Below, one piece after another: positions 44,620 to 52,537 of a DNA stretch of 62,801 nucleotides (positions are counted from its first letter, which is position 1; each line of letters begins with the position of its first letter). A program made the translations under genes and the position numbers. The notes under the pieces were generated by a model. It was not told the origin of the DNA, ran no database searches, and saw only the letters and a list, made by a program, of their open reading frames with translations. The stretch comes from CAYTZH01 sp964442285 (GTDB lineage: Bacteria > Myxococcota_A > UBA9160 > JAFDET01), in NCBI GenBank assembly GCA_964442285.1, contig CAYTZH010000030.1, forward strand, positions 1-62,801, written 5' to 3'.

Positions 44620-45629
44620 AGTCGCCTCTCCCGGTTGTGCTCCTCGGCCTGCTCCTGGCGGGCTGCGGCGGCATCGCCCTGCGCGAGCTGCCGGCCGAGC
44701 CCATCGCCTTCGTGCACCGCTCCTCGGAGGACGGCATCGAGCGAGCCGAGCTCCTCGAGAAGGACGAGGAGAAGGAGCGCTTCGAGCGACAGCGCCAGGC
44801 TCGCGGCGAGAGCGTGCTCGTGCTCGAGGACGCCATGGACTGGCTGTCGGGCAACACGCCGGGCCGATCCCTCGAGAAGACCTTCGGCCGGCTCAGCCTG
44901 CTCGACCCCCGCAGCCTCGAGGTCACGCGCCTGAAGGTGGCGCGCCCGGGCTCGCGCCCGGTGGAGTGGTCTTCCGACCATCGCTACCTGCGCTTCGCGA
45001 TGCCGTTCCGGGGGGCGCCCCAGCTCTTCGAGTTCGACGGGGAGCTCCGCGAGGTGCGCCAGGTCACCCACGGTCCCGTACCCCACCCCTCGGGCAGCAT
45101 CTCGGCAGCAGGTCGGGTGGCGTTCACGTCGATCGAGCGCAAGGGGGGAAAGGTGGCAGCGCGGGTGGGGGTCACCGAGGAGGGCGGGCGGGCCGCGCAG
45201 CCGCTGACCGAGGGGCCAACGGACTTCGATCCCGTGTGGTCGCCCACCGGCGAGTTCGTCGTCTTCGGGAGCGTCCTCGACAAGCAGCCCGTGATCATGC
45301 GCCAGGACACCGAGGGCGAGCGCCAGCTCGTCACCCGCGGACGCCACCCCGACTTCACGCCCGACGGGGAGTGGCTGGTGTTCAGCGCCCGCTCACGCGG
45401 GCGCTGGCGCCTGTTTCGCATCCGGCCCGACGGGGGCGGCCGGACGCCGGTGGGCTCGGGGCGGGTGGATCGGTTCGACGAGCTGCACCCGACCGTGTCC
45501 CCCGACGGTCGCTACGTGGTCTACGTGTCCCAGGAGGCGGGCCGGGAACGGCTCCGGATCCGCCGCATGGACGGAACCGGGGACCGTCCGTTGCTCGAGG
45601 CGGGTGACGGCACGCTTCCGGTGTGGTGA
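44616..45629 (+). CDS. TolB-like beta-propeller lipoprotein
   Basis: A predicted lipoprotein of 337 residues: signal PVVLLGLLLAGCGG with lipobox LAGC. The body has WD40-like PD40 repeats with the usual TolB pattern (DPVWSPTGEFVVFGS, HPDFTPDGEWLVFSA, HPTVSPDGRYVVYVS). Such propellers bind partner proteins or glycans in the periplasm or at the outer membrane. A Lys/Glu-rich stretch follows the signal (LLEKDEEKERFERQRQARG). GTG 44616 overlaps the JAMM stop by 4 bp. Its link to sulfur metabolism is unclear. It precedes sat by 13 bp. Confidence 0.85.
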   Translation: MKSPLPVVLLGLLLAGCGGIALRELPAEPIAFVHRSSEDGIERAELLEKDEEKERFERQRQARGESVLVLEDAMDWLSGNTPGRSLEKTFGRLSLLDPRSLEVTRLKVARPGSRPVEWSSDHRYLRFAMPFRGAPQLFEFDGELREVRQVTHGPVPHPSGSISAAGRVAFTSIERKGGKVAARVGVTEEGGRAAQPLTEGPTDFDPVWSPTGEFVVFGSVLDKQPVIMRQDTEGERQLVTRGRHPDFTPDGEWLVFSARSRGRWRLFRIRPDGGGRTPVGSGRVDRFDELHPTVSPDGRYVVYVSQEAGRERLRIRRMDGTGDRPLLEAGDGTLPVW

Positions 45630-45642
45630 GGAGGTCGACGAG

Positions 45643-46917
45643 GTGAGCGCGAGCGAAGAGAATCCCGGAGGTGCGCTGGTTCCGGTCCACGGGGGGCTCG
45701 CGGAGCCGGTGGACCGGGTGTTGCCCCTGAGCCGGCGCAAGGCCTTCCTCGCCGAGTCGGAAGGGCTGCCCGGGATCCGGGTGAATCGGGCCGATCTCTC
45801 CACGGTGCATCGCCTTGCCGACGGGTCGCTCTCGCCCCTGGAGGGGCCCATGGGCGAGGAGGCCTGGCACCGGGTGCTCGACGAGGCGGTCGTGCTCTCG
45901 GGCGGACGCCGCTACGCCTGGGGCATTCCCCTCTCGCTCCCGGTCAGCGACGCGGAGGCGGCCGGGCTCGGCCGCGGGGGCTCGGCCGTGGTGCGCGACG
46001 AGGCCGGCGAGGCCGTCGCCCGCATCGACGACCTCGAGGTCTTCGCCTGGGACAAGGTCAAGTACGTGAAGCAGGTCTACGGCACCGAGCGTTTCGACCA
46101 TCCGGGCGGTCGGATGGTGGAGAACGACCCGCGGACCCGGCTCGTGGGGGGGCGGATCGAGGCCCTGCCCCAGAAGCACCACGAGGACTACGGGCAGTAC
46201 ATGCTCTCGCCGCGCCAGACCCGGGCGTTCATCCGCGATCGCAAGTGGGAGCGCGCGCTGGCGTTCCAGACCCGCAACCCGCTGCATCGGGCCCACGAGT
46301 ACGCGCTGGTGGCCGGCGCCGAGCGCCTGACCGGCGAGGGCCACTTCACCGGCGTCGTGCTCAACCCGCTGGTGGGAGAGCTCAAGGGCGACGACGTCCC
46401 CGCCGCCACGCGCATGCGCTGCTACAAGGCACTCCACGAGGGCGAGCTCCTGGGCGAGGGCGACAAGGACCAGTCGCTCTGGGCCTCGGTGGGCTACGAC
46501 CTCTCGGACGTCTTCGAGCTGATCGGCCTCGACATCAAGATGTTCTACGGCGGACCCCGCGAGGCGATCATGCACGCGGTCTACCGCCAGAACTACGGTT
46601 TCTCGGACCTGGTGATCGGTCGCAAGCACGCGGACGCCCCCTACGAGGACGGCTCGCCGATCTGGGGGGACTTCGACGCCCAGCAGATCTTCGACGAGCT
46701 GCAGGGCGAGCTGGCGCTCCGGCCCTGCAAGATCGGCTTCGCCGCCTTCTACGAGTCCCTGGGCCGGGTGGACCTCACCGAGAACCATCCCGACGAGAAG
46801 CCCTACGGCATCAGCGGGACCAAGGTGCGGGAGCAGCTCCGCGGCGGCGAGCGTCCGGACCCGCGGATCATGCGCCCCGAGATCGCCGACATCCTGATCG
46901 AGGCCTACCGGAGCTAG
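45643..46917 (+). CDS. sat: Sulfate adenylyltransferase (ATP sulfurylase, Sat type)
   Basis: Makes adenosine 5'-phosphosulfate from ATP and sulfate, opening sulfate assimilation (or sulfate-based energy metabolism). The 424 residues show the PUA-like N-terminal domain (LPLSRRKAFLAESEGLPGI) and the catalytic nucleotidyltransferase domain with QTRNPLHRAHEY (the HxxH ATP site), NPLVGELKGDDVPAATR, IGRKHADAP and ISGTKVREQLRGGERPD. No APS kinase domain is attached. GTG 45643 follows AGGAGG. No aprAB or dsrAB is in the window, so an assimilatory role is more likely. It is followed by ald after 2 bp. Confidence 0.94.
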   Translation: MSASEENPGGALVPVHGGLAEPVDRVLPLSRRKAFLAESEGLPGIRVNRADLSTVHRLADGSLSPLEGPMGEEAWHRVLDEAVVLSGGRRYAWGIPLSLPVSDAEAAGLGRGGSAVVRDEAGEAVARIDDLEVFAWDKVKYVKQVYGTERFDHPGGRMVENDPRTRLVGGRIEALPQKHHEDYGQYMLSPRQTRAFIRDRKWERALAFQTRNPLHRAHEYALVAGAERLTGEGHFTGVVLNPLVGELKGDDVPAATRMRCYKALHEGELLGEGDKDQSLWASVGYDLSDVFELIGLDIKMFYGGPREAIMHAVYRQNYGFSDLVIGRKHADAPYEDGSPIWGDFDAQQIFDELQGELALRPCKIGFAAFYESLGRVDLTENHPDEKPYGISGTKVREQLRGGERPDPRIMRPEIADILIEAYRS

Positions 46918-46919
46918 CC

Positions 46920-48029
46920 GTGCGCATCGGGGTGCCCCGGGAGACCAAGGATCGGGAGTACCGGGTGGGCGTCGTGCCCGACGGTGTGCGGCAGCTCGCC
47001 GCCGCCGGCCACGAGGTCTGGGTGGAGCAGGCCGCGGGCGAGGGCAGCGGCCTGGGCGACGACCGCTACCGGCAGGCCGGCGCGCGGATCGTCGAGACCC
47101 GGGAAGCGTGGTCCGCCGACCTGGTGGTCAAGGTGAAGGAGCCGAACCCCACCGAGATCGGCTACCTGGGCTCGGAGCAGGTGCTGTTCTGCTACCTGCA
47201 CCTGGCCGGGCTCCCGGAGACCGCTACCGCCCTGCGCGACACCGGAGTGCGTGCCCTGGCCTACGAGACCATCCGCCAGCCCGACGGGACCTTCCCGGTG
47301 CTCGCTCCCATGAGCGAGGTGGCCGGGCGGCTGGCGATCCAGATCGGCGTCACCCTGCTGCAGAAGGAGCGGGGCGGGAAGGGTCTGCTGGTGGGGGGCG
47401 TGCCGGGCGTGGCCCGGGGGCGGGTCAGCGTGATCGGGGCGGGCACGGTCGGCATCAACGCCGTGCGGGTGGCCCACGCGCTGGGCGCCGAGGTCGACGT
47501 CCTGGACGTGGACCTGAAGCGCCTCACGTACCTCTACGACATCTTCGGCGGCGAGCTGAACACGCTCTACTCGAACCCGGCCAACCTGGAGCGCTCCGTG
47601 CTGACCAGCGATCTGGTGGTGGGGGCCGTCTACGTGCACGGCCGGCGGGCGCCGGTGCTGGTGACGGAGGCGATGGTGCGGGGGATGGAGCCAGGATCGG
47701 TGATCGTGGACGTGGCGGTCGACCAGGGGGGCTGCGTCGAGACGGTCCATCCCACGACCCACTCGGAGCCGACCTATCGCCTCCACGAGGTCGTGCACTA
47801 CGGCGTGGCCAACATGCCCGGCGCCGTCCCGCGCACGTCGACCTTCGCGCTGACGAACACCACGCTCCCCTACGTCCTGGCCATGGCGGACTCCGGGCTG
47901 GAGGCCGCCGTGCGCGCCGACCCGGCCCTGGCCCTCGGGGCCAACGTCTGGCGGGGCGAGGTGGTGTGTCGCGGGGTGGCCGAGTCGCTCGACCTGCCGT
48001 ACCGCCCGCTGGAGAGCTTCCTGGGCTAG
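46920..48029 (+). CDS. ald: Alanine dehydrogenase
   Basis: NAD-dependent deamination of L-alanine to pyruvate and ammonia, or the reverse. The 369 residues match the family closely: RIGVPRETKDREYRVGVVP, VKVKEPNPTEIGYL, LHLAG, YETIRQPDGTFPVLAPMSEVAGR, cofactor loop VIGAGTVGINAVRVAHALGA, SVIVDVAVDQGG and VANMPGAVPRTST. GTG 46920 lies 2 bp after the sat stop without its own strong Shine-Dalgarno, so it is translationally coupled. Last gene of the operon; the next gene is on the other strand. Confidence 0.96.
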   Translation: MRIGVPRETKDREYRVGVVPDGVRQLAAAGHEVWVEQAAGEGSGLGDDRYRQAGARIVETREAWSADLVVKVKEPNPTEIGYLGSEQVLFCYLHLAGLPETATALRDTGVRALAYETIRQPDGTFPVLAPMSEVAGRLAIQIGVTLLQKERGGKGLLVGGVPGVARGRVSVIGAGTVGINAVRVAHALGAEVDVLDVDLKRLTYLYDIFGGELNTLYSNPANLERSVLTSDLVVGAVYVHGRRAPVLVTEAMVRGMEPGSVIVDVAVDQGGCVETVHPTTHSEPTYRLHEVVHYGVANMPGAVPRTSTFALTNTTLPYVLAMADSGLEAAVRADPALALGANVWRGEVVCRGVAESLDLPYRPLESFLG

Positions 48030-48050
48030 CAGCGCCGGATCGCGGTCGCT

Positions 48051-49139
48051 CTAGCCGGCTTCGTCGCCGAAGACCGACGAGGCGCGGTAGGCGTGGAAGG
48101 CCTCCTCCACGAAGACCTTCACGACCGCGGCCAGGGGCACGGCGACCAGCAGCCCGGCGAAGCCCAGCAGGTCGCCGCCGATCAGCAGCGACACGATCAC
48201 CACGCCGGGGTGCAGCCCCACGGACTGTCCCATGATCTTCGGGGTGAGGAAGGTTCCCTCCAGGAACTGCACCAGGGCGTAGTAGCCGAGCACCAGGAGC
48301 AGGTGCACGTCGATGCCGAACTTGAGCACGCACAGGCCCGTGGCCAGGGTGACCGCGACCACGCCGCCCAGGTAGGGCACCAGGGAGAGCAGGCCGGCGA
48401 GGAGCCCCACCGCGACGGCCAGGTCGATCCCGATCAGCGAGAAGCCGACGGCGTAGGCCACCCCCAGCACCAGGGCCACGGTGAGCTGGCCGCGCAGGAA
48501 GCCCGATACCAGGGCGTCGATGGTGTGGGCCTTGTCCACCACGTAGTCCCGATGCCGGGGCGGCACCCACTCCAGCGCCCGCAGCTTCAGGTGGTCGAAC
48601 TCGACCAGGGCGTAGTAGGCGAGCATGGGCACCACCAGCAGGCCGATGATGCCGCCCGCGGTGCCGGTGAGGAAGGCCAGCAGGCGCTCGAGGAGGTCGC
48701 GGATCGAGTCGAGGGGCAGGGGGATCTCGCCGCTGCGGATCCGCCCGACCAGATCCTCGAAGGTGCGAGGCACCGGAACGTTGATCCAGCTCTCCACCTG
48801 GGGAATCAGGGTCGCGTTGACCTCGGCCAGGTAGCCCGGCAGCCGCTCGCCGAGGGCTGCGAACTCCGCGATGAGCCGCGGCACCAGGAACCCCAGGGAC
48901 CCCATCACGCCCACGCCCATCACCGCCACCAGGATCCCGATGGCGGCGCTCCGCTTCCAGCGATGCGCCTCGAAGCGGTCGATGAGCGGATCGAAGAGGT
49001 AGGCGATGACGAAGGCGGCCAGGAGGGGCGTGAGGGCGGCCTTCAGCAGCCACAGCAGCGCCAGGAACCCGGCCACGGCCACCGAGGCCACGATCGCCAC
49101 GCGCAGGGAGCGCTCGATGAACGCGCGGTCGGTCGCCAT
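48051..49139 (-). CDS. AI-2E/PerM family permease
   Basis: Inner-membrane protein of 362 residues with about eight helices, of the UPF0118 family. Seen: N-terminal helices AFLALLWLLKAALTPLLAAF and YLFDPLIDR, the central soluble segment, and the conserved C-terminal part (LVPYLGGVVAVTLA, LVQFLEGTFLTPKIMGQSVGLHPGVVI, FAGLLVAVPLAAVVKVF). Members have been linked to AI-2 export or sodium/proton exchange; the cargo here is unknown. ATG 49139 is 36 bp downstream of the GAF-protein stop, so it could be the last gene of the GTPase module. Confidence 0.9.
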   Translation of the reverse strand: MATDRAFIERSLRVAIVASVAVAGFLALLWLLKAALTPLLAAFVIAYLFDPLIDRFEAHRWKRSAAIGILVAVMGVGVMGSLGFLVPRLIAEFAALGERLPGYLAEVNATLIPQVESWINVPVPRTFEDLVGRIRSGEIPLPLDSIRDLLERLLAFLTGTAGGIIGLLVVPMLAYYALVEFDHLKLRALEWVPPRHRDYVVDKAHTIDALVSGFLRGQLTVALVLGVAYAVGFSLIGIDLAVAVGLLAGLLSLVPYLGGVVAVTLATGLCVLKFGIDVHLLLVLGYYALVQFLEGTFLTPKIMGQSVGLHPGVVIVSLLIGGDLLGFAGLLVAVPLAAVVKVFVEEAFHAYRASSVFGDEAG

Positions 49140-49175
49140 GGGCCGCGTCAGGGTATCACGGGCGCGCCCGCCCGC

Positions 49176-51458
49176 TCAGACCATCCGGATGCGGGGCACA
49201 CCCGCCGCGGACAGCAGGGCGTCGCGCTCGCTGCCATCGGTGGGATAGACGGCGTAGCCGAAGCCCAGGGCCACCCGCTCGGGCTCGTTCAGGTCGTCGT
49301 CCTTGTTCAGGTCCTCGGCGACGCCGCGCGCCAGCGCCGACACCGTGGCGTGGGGGTCGTCCCCCGGGTCCGGCAGCAGGATCGCGAACTCGGCCTCGCC
49401 CGTGCGGGCGGGCACGTCGAAGCCGCGCAGGTGGCGACGGAGTGCCTCGGCGGTCCGCAGTCGCACCCGGTGCACGTGGCGCGAGTCTGTCGCCTCCAGG
49501 AGCCGGGCCAGGTTCTCGACCCGGCACACGGCGAGGGCGAAGCGCACGTCGCGCCCGGCGGCCCGCGCCAGCTCCTCGTCGATCCGCTTCGCCAGGTAGC
49601 CGCTGTTGGGGAGGCCCGTCTCCTCGTCGACGCTCCGGTGCCGCCGCGCCTGGGTGTGGAAGGCGGCGTTGGCGACGCCGCGCTCCACGTAGCTGGCGAA
49701 CTTCTGGAAGATCCCGAAGTCCTCGTCGTTGAAGGCCGCCGCGTAGAAGCTGTCGGCGGCGACCTTGTCGTAGAAGCTCAAGGTGCCGATCACCCAGCCG
49801 TCCCGACGCAGGGGGGCGCTCATGAAGGAGCGCACCCCGGTCTCGTGGGCGGAGAAGCGCGGGTCGTCGGCGACGTGGCGCACCAGCTGGGGCGCCCGCC
49901 GCTTGATCACGTCCACGGCGGTGTCCTTGTCGAGCCGGAAGAGCTTCTCCTGCAGCGGGCCGTCGGCGGACCCGAAATAGGAGCGGATCACGTAGCGTCC
50001 GGTCTCGTCGTCCTGGAGCCGGAGCACGGCGTGGTCGGCCTCCAGGATCATCGCGCCCGACGAGGTGGCGAGCTGGACCACCTCCGTGGTGTCGGTGGCC
50101 GAGACCATCCGGATGCCCATCTCGTTGATCGCGCCCATCTTGGTGGCGCGGGCCGTCATGCGCGCCTCGCGCTCGGAGCGGGCGACCGCCTCCGCCAGGG
50201 CCGCGGCCACCTCGAGCAGGCCCTCCCGGGCGCTCTCGAGGGTGGGTGCCGACGCGCCGGCCTGGAGGCTCAGGAGGCCCACCAGGCGCCCGCCCGCCAG
50301 GAGCGGCAGGGCCGCGTAGGCCAGTCGCTCGCCCTCGCCGCGCAGGAAGACGGCCTGGCGGGTCGAGGCGGCCTGGCCGTCGATGCCCTCTCCGGGCGAG
50401 ACCCGGTACTCCCCGCCGAAGCCGCCGCCTTCGAGGGACGTGGCGGCCAGGCGCAGGGCGTCGGCGTCCGCGTCCTGCAGATACACGGTGGCGATGCCAC
50501 GGCCGATCCGGCCCGCGACCCGCTGACACAGGTCCGTCAGGCGGTCGGGCAGGGGGCTCGGCGTGTCGAGCACCTCCTTGACCTCGCGCACCGCGTCGTA
50601 GCGGGCGGCTTGGACCCGCAGGCTCGCGTGCTCCTGGGCCCGGGCGATGATCTGGGCGTCGAGCTCGGCCAGCTGCTCGACATAGGCCAGGTCGTCTTCG
50701 CTGAAGGCGTCCGCCCGGTGGGTGTGGTGGAGGTTGAGCACCCCGAGGACCCGGCCCTCGTGGTGCAGGGGGACGGAGAGGGCCGACTCCACGTCCATCC
50801 GCTCGCGCACGATCTGGAAGGCCTCGCGGTCGGCCCGGCCGCGCAGCCGCAGGGGGAGGCCGTCGGCGGCGACCTTGCCCGCGATACCCTCGCCCAGCCT
50901 CACCCGGATCTTCGGCCAGAGCTCCGGCTCGATGCCCACCGCCACCCGGATGCGCAGCTCGCCCTCCGCCGGGTCCAGCAGCATCAGCGAGCCGCGGTCC
51001 GCCCCGGTGACGCCGAGGGCGATCTCGAGCATGCGCGAGAAGAGTTCGTCGGCGTCGACCGTGAGGTTGTAGGACTCGACGACCTCGTGAAGGGCCTGGA
51101 GGAGTTCCCCCTTGTGGTCGCGCCCCGAAGCGCCGTAGCCGTAGAGGAGCCGGGCGGTGAGCGGGGCGACGATCTGCGCCGCCTCGCCGACCAGCGCCGG
51201 CAGCCGGCTCTCCCCCTCGTCGTCGAGGCCGGCGTCGATGACCGCGTGCAGCCCCCGCTGCAGCCGGGTCGGGTCGTCGGTGAGCCGATCCGAGAGGGCG
51301 GCCGACGGGTCGGGCGACAGGGCGCGGAGGCGCAGCAGGGCTGCCTCGGCGTCCGGGTGGTAGAGCACCGTCACCTCCACCTCGGGGTTGTCCTCGAGGA
51401 GGGGCAGCAGCTGCAGGGACTCGTCGGTGACCCCGTAGATCCCGATCCGCTTGCGCAT
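49176..51458 (-). CDS. Multi-GAF signalling protein with degenerate GGDEF domain
   Basis: A 760-residue cytosolic sensor. The first 100 residues look Rossmann-like (RIGIYGVTDESLQLLPLLEDN, VLYHPDAEAAL). Then come three GAF domains at roughly 115-275 (SRMLEIALGVTGADRGSLMLL), 300-450 (RIGRGIATVYLQDAD) and 465-620 (ILEADHAVLRLQDDETG), which bind small ligands in the family. The C-terminal 130 residues are a GGDEF fold starting DEETGLPNSGYL; the signature reads GEAEF at 687-691 instead of GGDEF, so it should not make c-di-GMP. ATG 51458 overlaps the GTPase stop (TGATG). Likely the sensory or effector partner of that GTPase. Confidence 0.85.
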   Translation of the reverse strand: MRKRIGIYGVTDESLQLLPLLEDNPEVEVTVLYHPDAEAALLRLRALSPDPSAALSDRLTDDPTRLQRGLHAVIDAGLDDEGESRLPALVGEAAQIVAPLTARLLYGYGASGRDHKGELLQALHEVVESYNLTVDADELFSRMLEIALGVTGADRGSLMLLDPAEGELRIRVAVGIEPELWPKIRVRLGEGIAGKVAADGLPLRLRGRADREAFQIVRERMDVESALSVPLHHEGRVLGVLNLHHTHRADAFSEDDLAYVEQLAELDAQIIARAQEHASLRVQAARYDAVREVKEVLDTPSPLPDRLTDLCQRVAGRIGRGIATVYLQDADADALRLAATSLEGGGFGGEYRVSPGEGIDGQAASTRQAVFLRGEGERLAYAALPLLAGGRLVGLLSLQAGASAPTLESAREGLLEVAAALAEAVARSEREARMTARATKMGAINEMGIRMVSATDTTEVVQLATSSGAMILEADHAVLRLQDDETGRYVIRSYFGSADGPLQEKLFRLDKDTAVDVIKRRAPQLVRHVADDPRFSAHETGVRSFMSAPLRRDGWVIGTLSFYDKVAADSFYAAAFNDEDFGIFQKFASYVERGVANAAFHTQARRHRSVDEETGLPNSGYLAKRIDEELARAAGRDVRFALAVCRVENLARLLEATDSRHVHRVRLRTAEALRRHLRGFDVPARTGEAEFAILLPDPGDDPHATVSALARGVAEDLNKDDDLNEPERVALGFGYAVYPTDGSERDALLSAAGVPRIRMV

Positions 51459-52537
51459 CACGTCTCGTCTTCGGGGGTCAGGGAGTCGAGCTTCAGGTCG
51501 AGCGCGAACGACACCCTGCGACCGCGGGCGTCGCGCAGCACGAGCGGCAGGCGCAGGCCGAGGTCGCCGGTGACGCTGGCGTCGCCCACCCGCTCGATGT
51601 GCCAGGCGGGCTCGGGGCTTCCGGCGGGCGCCGGCGCCGGGGCCGGGGCCGCCGGCGCGAGATCGTCCCAGCGGTCCTGGAAGCCGGCCTCGGCCACCGT
51701 GGCCACGGCGTCGGCGTCGGCGGCGAGGTCCGGATCCCCGGCCTCGCGGAGGATCTCGGCCTCGACCGCGGTCGCAGGCAGCGGCGCGGGCTCGGCCAGC
51801 TCGATCGGGGCGGGCCCGGGCTCCGGCAAGGGCTCCAGCTCGATCGGGGCGGGCCCGGGCTCCGGCAAGGGCTCCAGCTCGATCGGGGCGGCCGGGGGCG
51901 GCGTGATCGGGGGGGCGGCTTCGGCGGCCCGCTCCTCGTCGAGGGAGTCCGGACCGTGCTCGCGCAGATGGCGGATCACGCGCTTCGAGATCGTGGTGAG
52001 GGTCTGCAGGACGTTCTTTCCCTGGGGCGCGATGCACTCGAACAGCGGGACGCCGGTCAGGTCGAGCTTCCGATGCAGCTCCTCCAGGGTGAGGTCGTCC
52101 GAGAGGTCGCGCTTGTTGTACTGGAGCACCAGGGGCACGGACTCCAGGGAGCGGCCGTAGGCGCCGAGCGCGCGGCGCAGCTCGTCGAAGGCCTCGAGAT
52201 TGTCCTCCAGGCGGCTTGGCTGGGAGTCGATCACGAACACCACGCCGTCGACGCGGTCCAGCAGCTTCTTGCGGGTGGGCGCGTGCTCGGGCCCACCGGG
52301 CGTGGTCACGACCTGCAGGGCCACGTCGACGCCGCCGATCTTGCCCAGGCGGATCGGCAGCGACTCGTAGCTCACCGAGGGATCCAGCGGCGTGGGGATC
52401 GAGCGCAGCTCGCCGCGGTGGTCGGCGCGGAGCTTGCGGTAGACGTGCTCCAGGTTGGCGGACTTTCCGGCGCCCTCCACGCCCCAGTAGAGGATGCGCG
52501 CCTTGACCGTGCCACCTTCGTTGGAGAGCTCCGCCAT
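51458..52537 (-). CDS. MglA-like small GTPase with long disordered tail
   Basis: A protein of 359 residues. Residues 1-195 are an MglA/SofG-type G domain: P-loop GVEGAGKS (19-26), ADSQ-like VFVIDSQP, and NKRD (141-144) for guanine. MglA governs cell polarity and gliding in Myxococcus. The G3 loop reads TTPGG (78-82) where MglA has TVPGQ, so the Gln used for GTP hydrolysis is Gly82. After the G domain come about 100 Pro/Glu/Ala-rich residues with a 13-residue repeat (PIELEPLPEPGPA), then a short conserved beta-rich end (SFALDLKLDSL). ATG 52537 overlaps the upstream stop and the 3' end overlaps the GAF gene. Confidence 0.9.
   Translation of the reverse strand: MAELSNEGGTVKARILYWGVEGAGKSANLEHVYRKLRADHRGELRSIPTPLDPSVSYESLPIRLGKIGGVDVALQVVTTPGGPEHAPTRKKLLDRVDGVVFVIDSQPSRLEDNLEAFDELRRALGAYGRSLESVPLVLQYNKRDLSDDLTLEELHRKLDLTGVPLFECIAPQGKNVLQTLTTISKRVIRHLREHGPDSLDEERAAEAAPPITPPPAAPIELEPLPEPGPAPIELEPLPEPGPAPIELAEPAPLPATAVEAEILREAGDPDLAADADAVATVAEAGFQDRWDDLAPAAPAPAPAPAGSPEPAWHIERVGDASVTGDLGLRLPLVLRDARGRRVSFALDLKLDSLTPEDET
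51801..51890 (-). repeat. 39-bp tandem repeat in the GTPase tail
   Basis: Two identical 39-bp units (51801-51839, 51840-51878) and the start of a third, encoding PIELEPLPEPGPA in the disordered tail of the MglA-like protein. Confidence 0.93.

Noticed and set aside
46900..46925. A riboswitch or own promoter for ald
   Set aside because: Only 2 bp separate sat and ald; there is no room for a leader.
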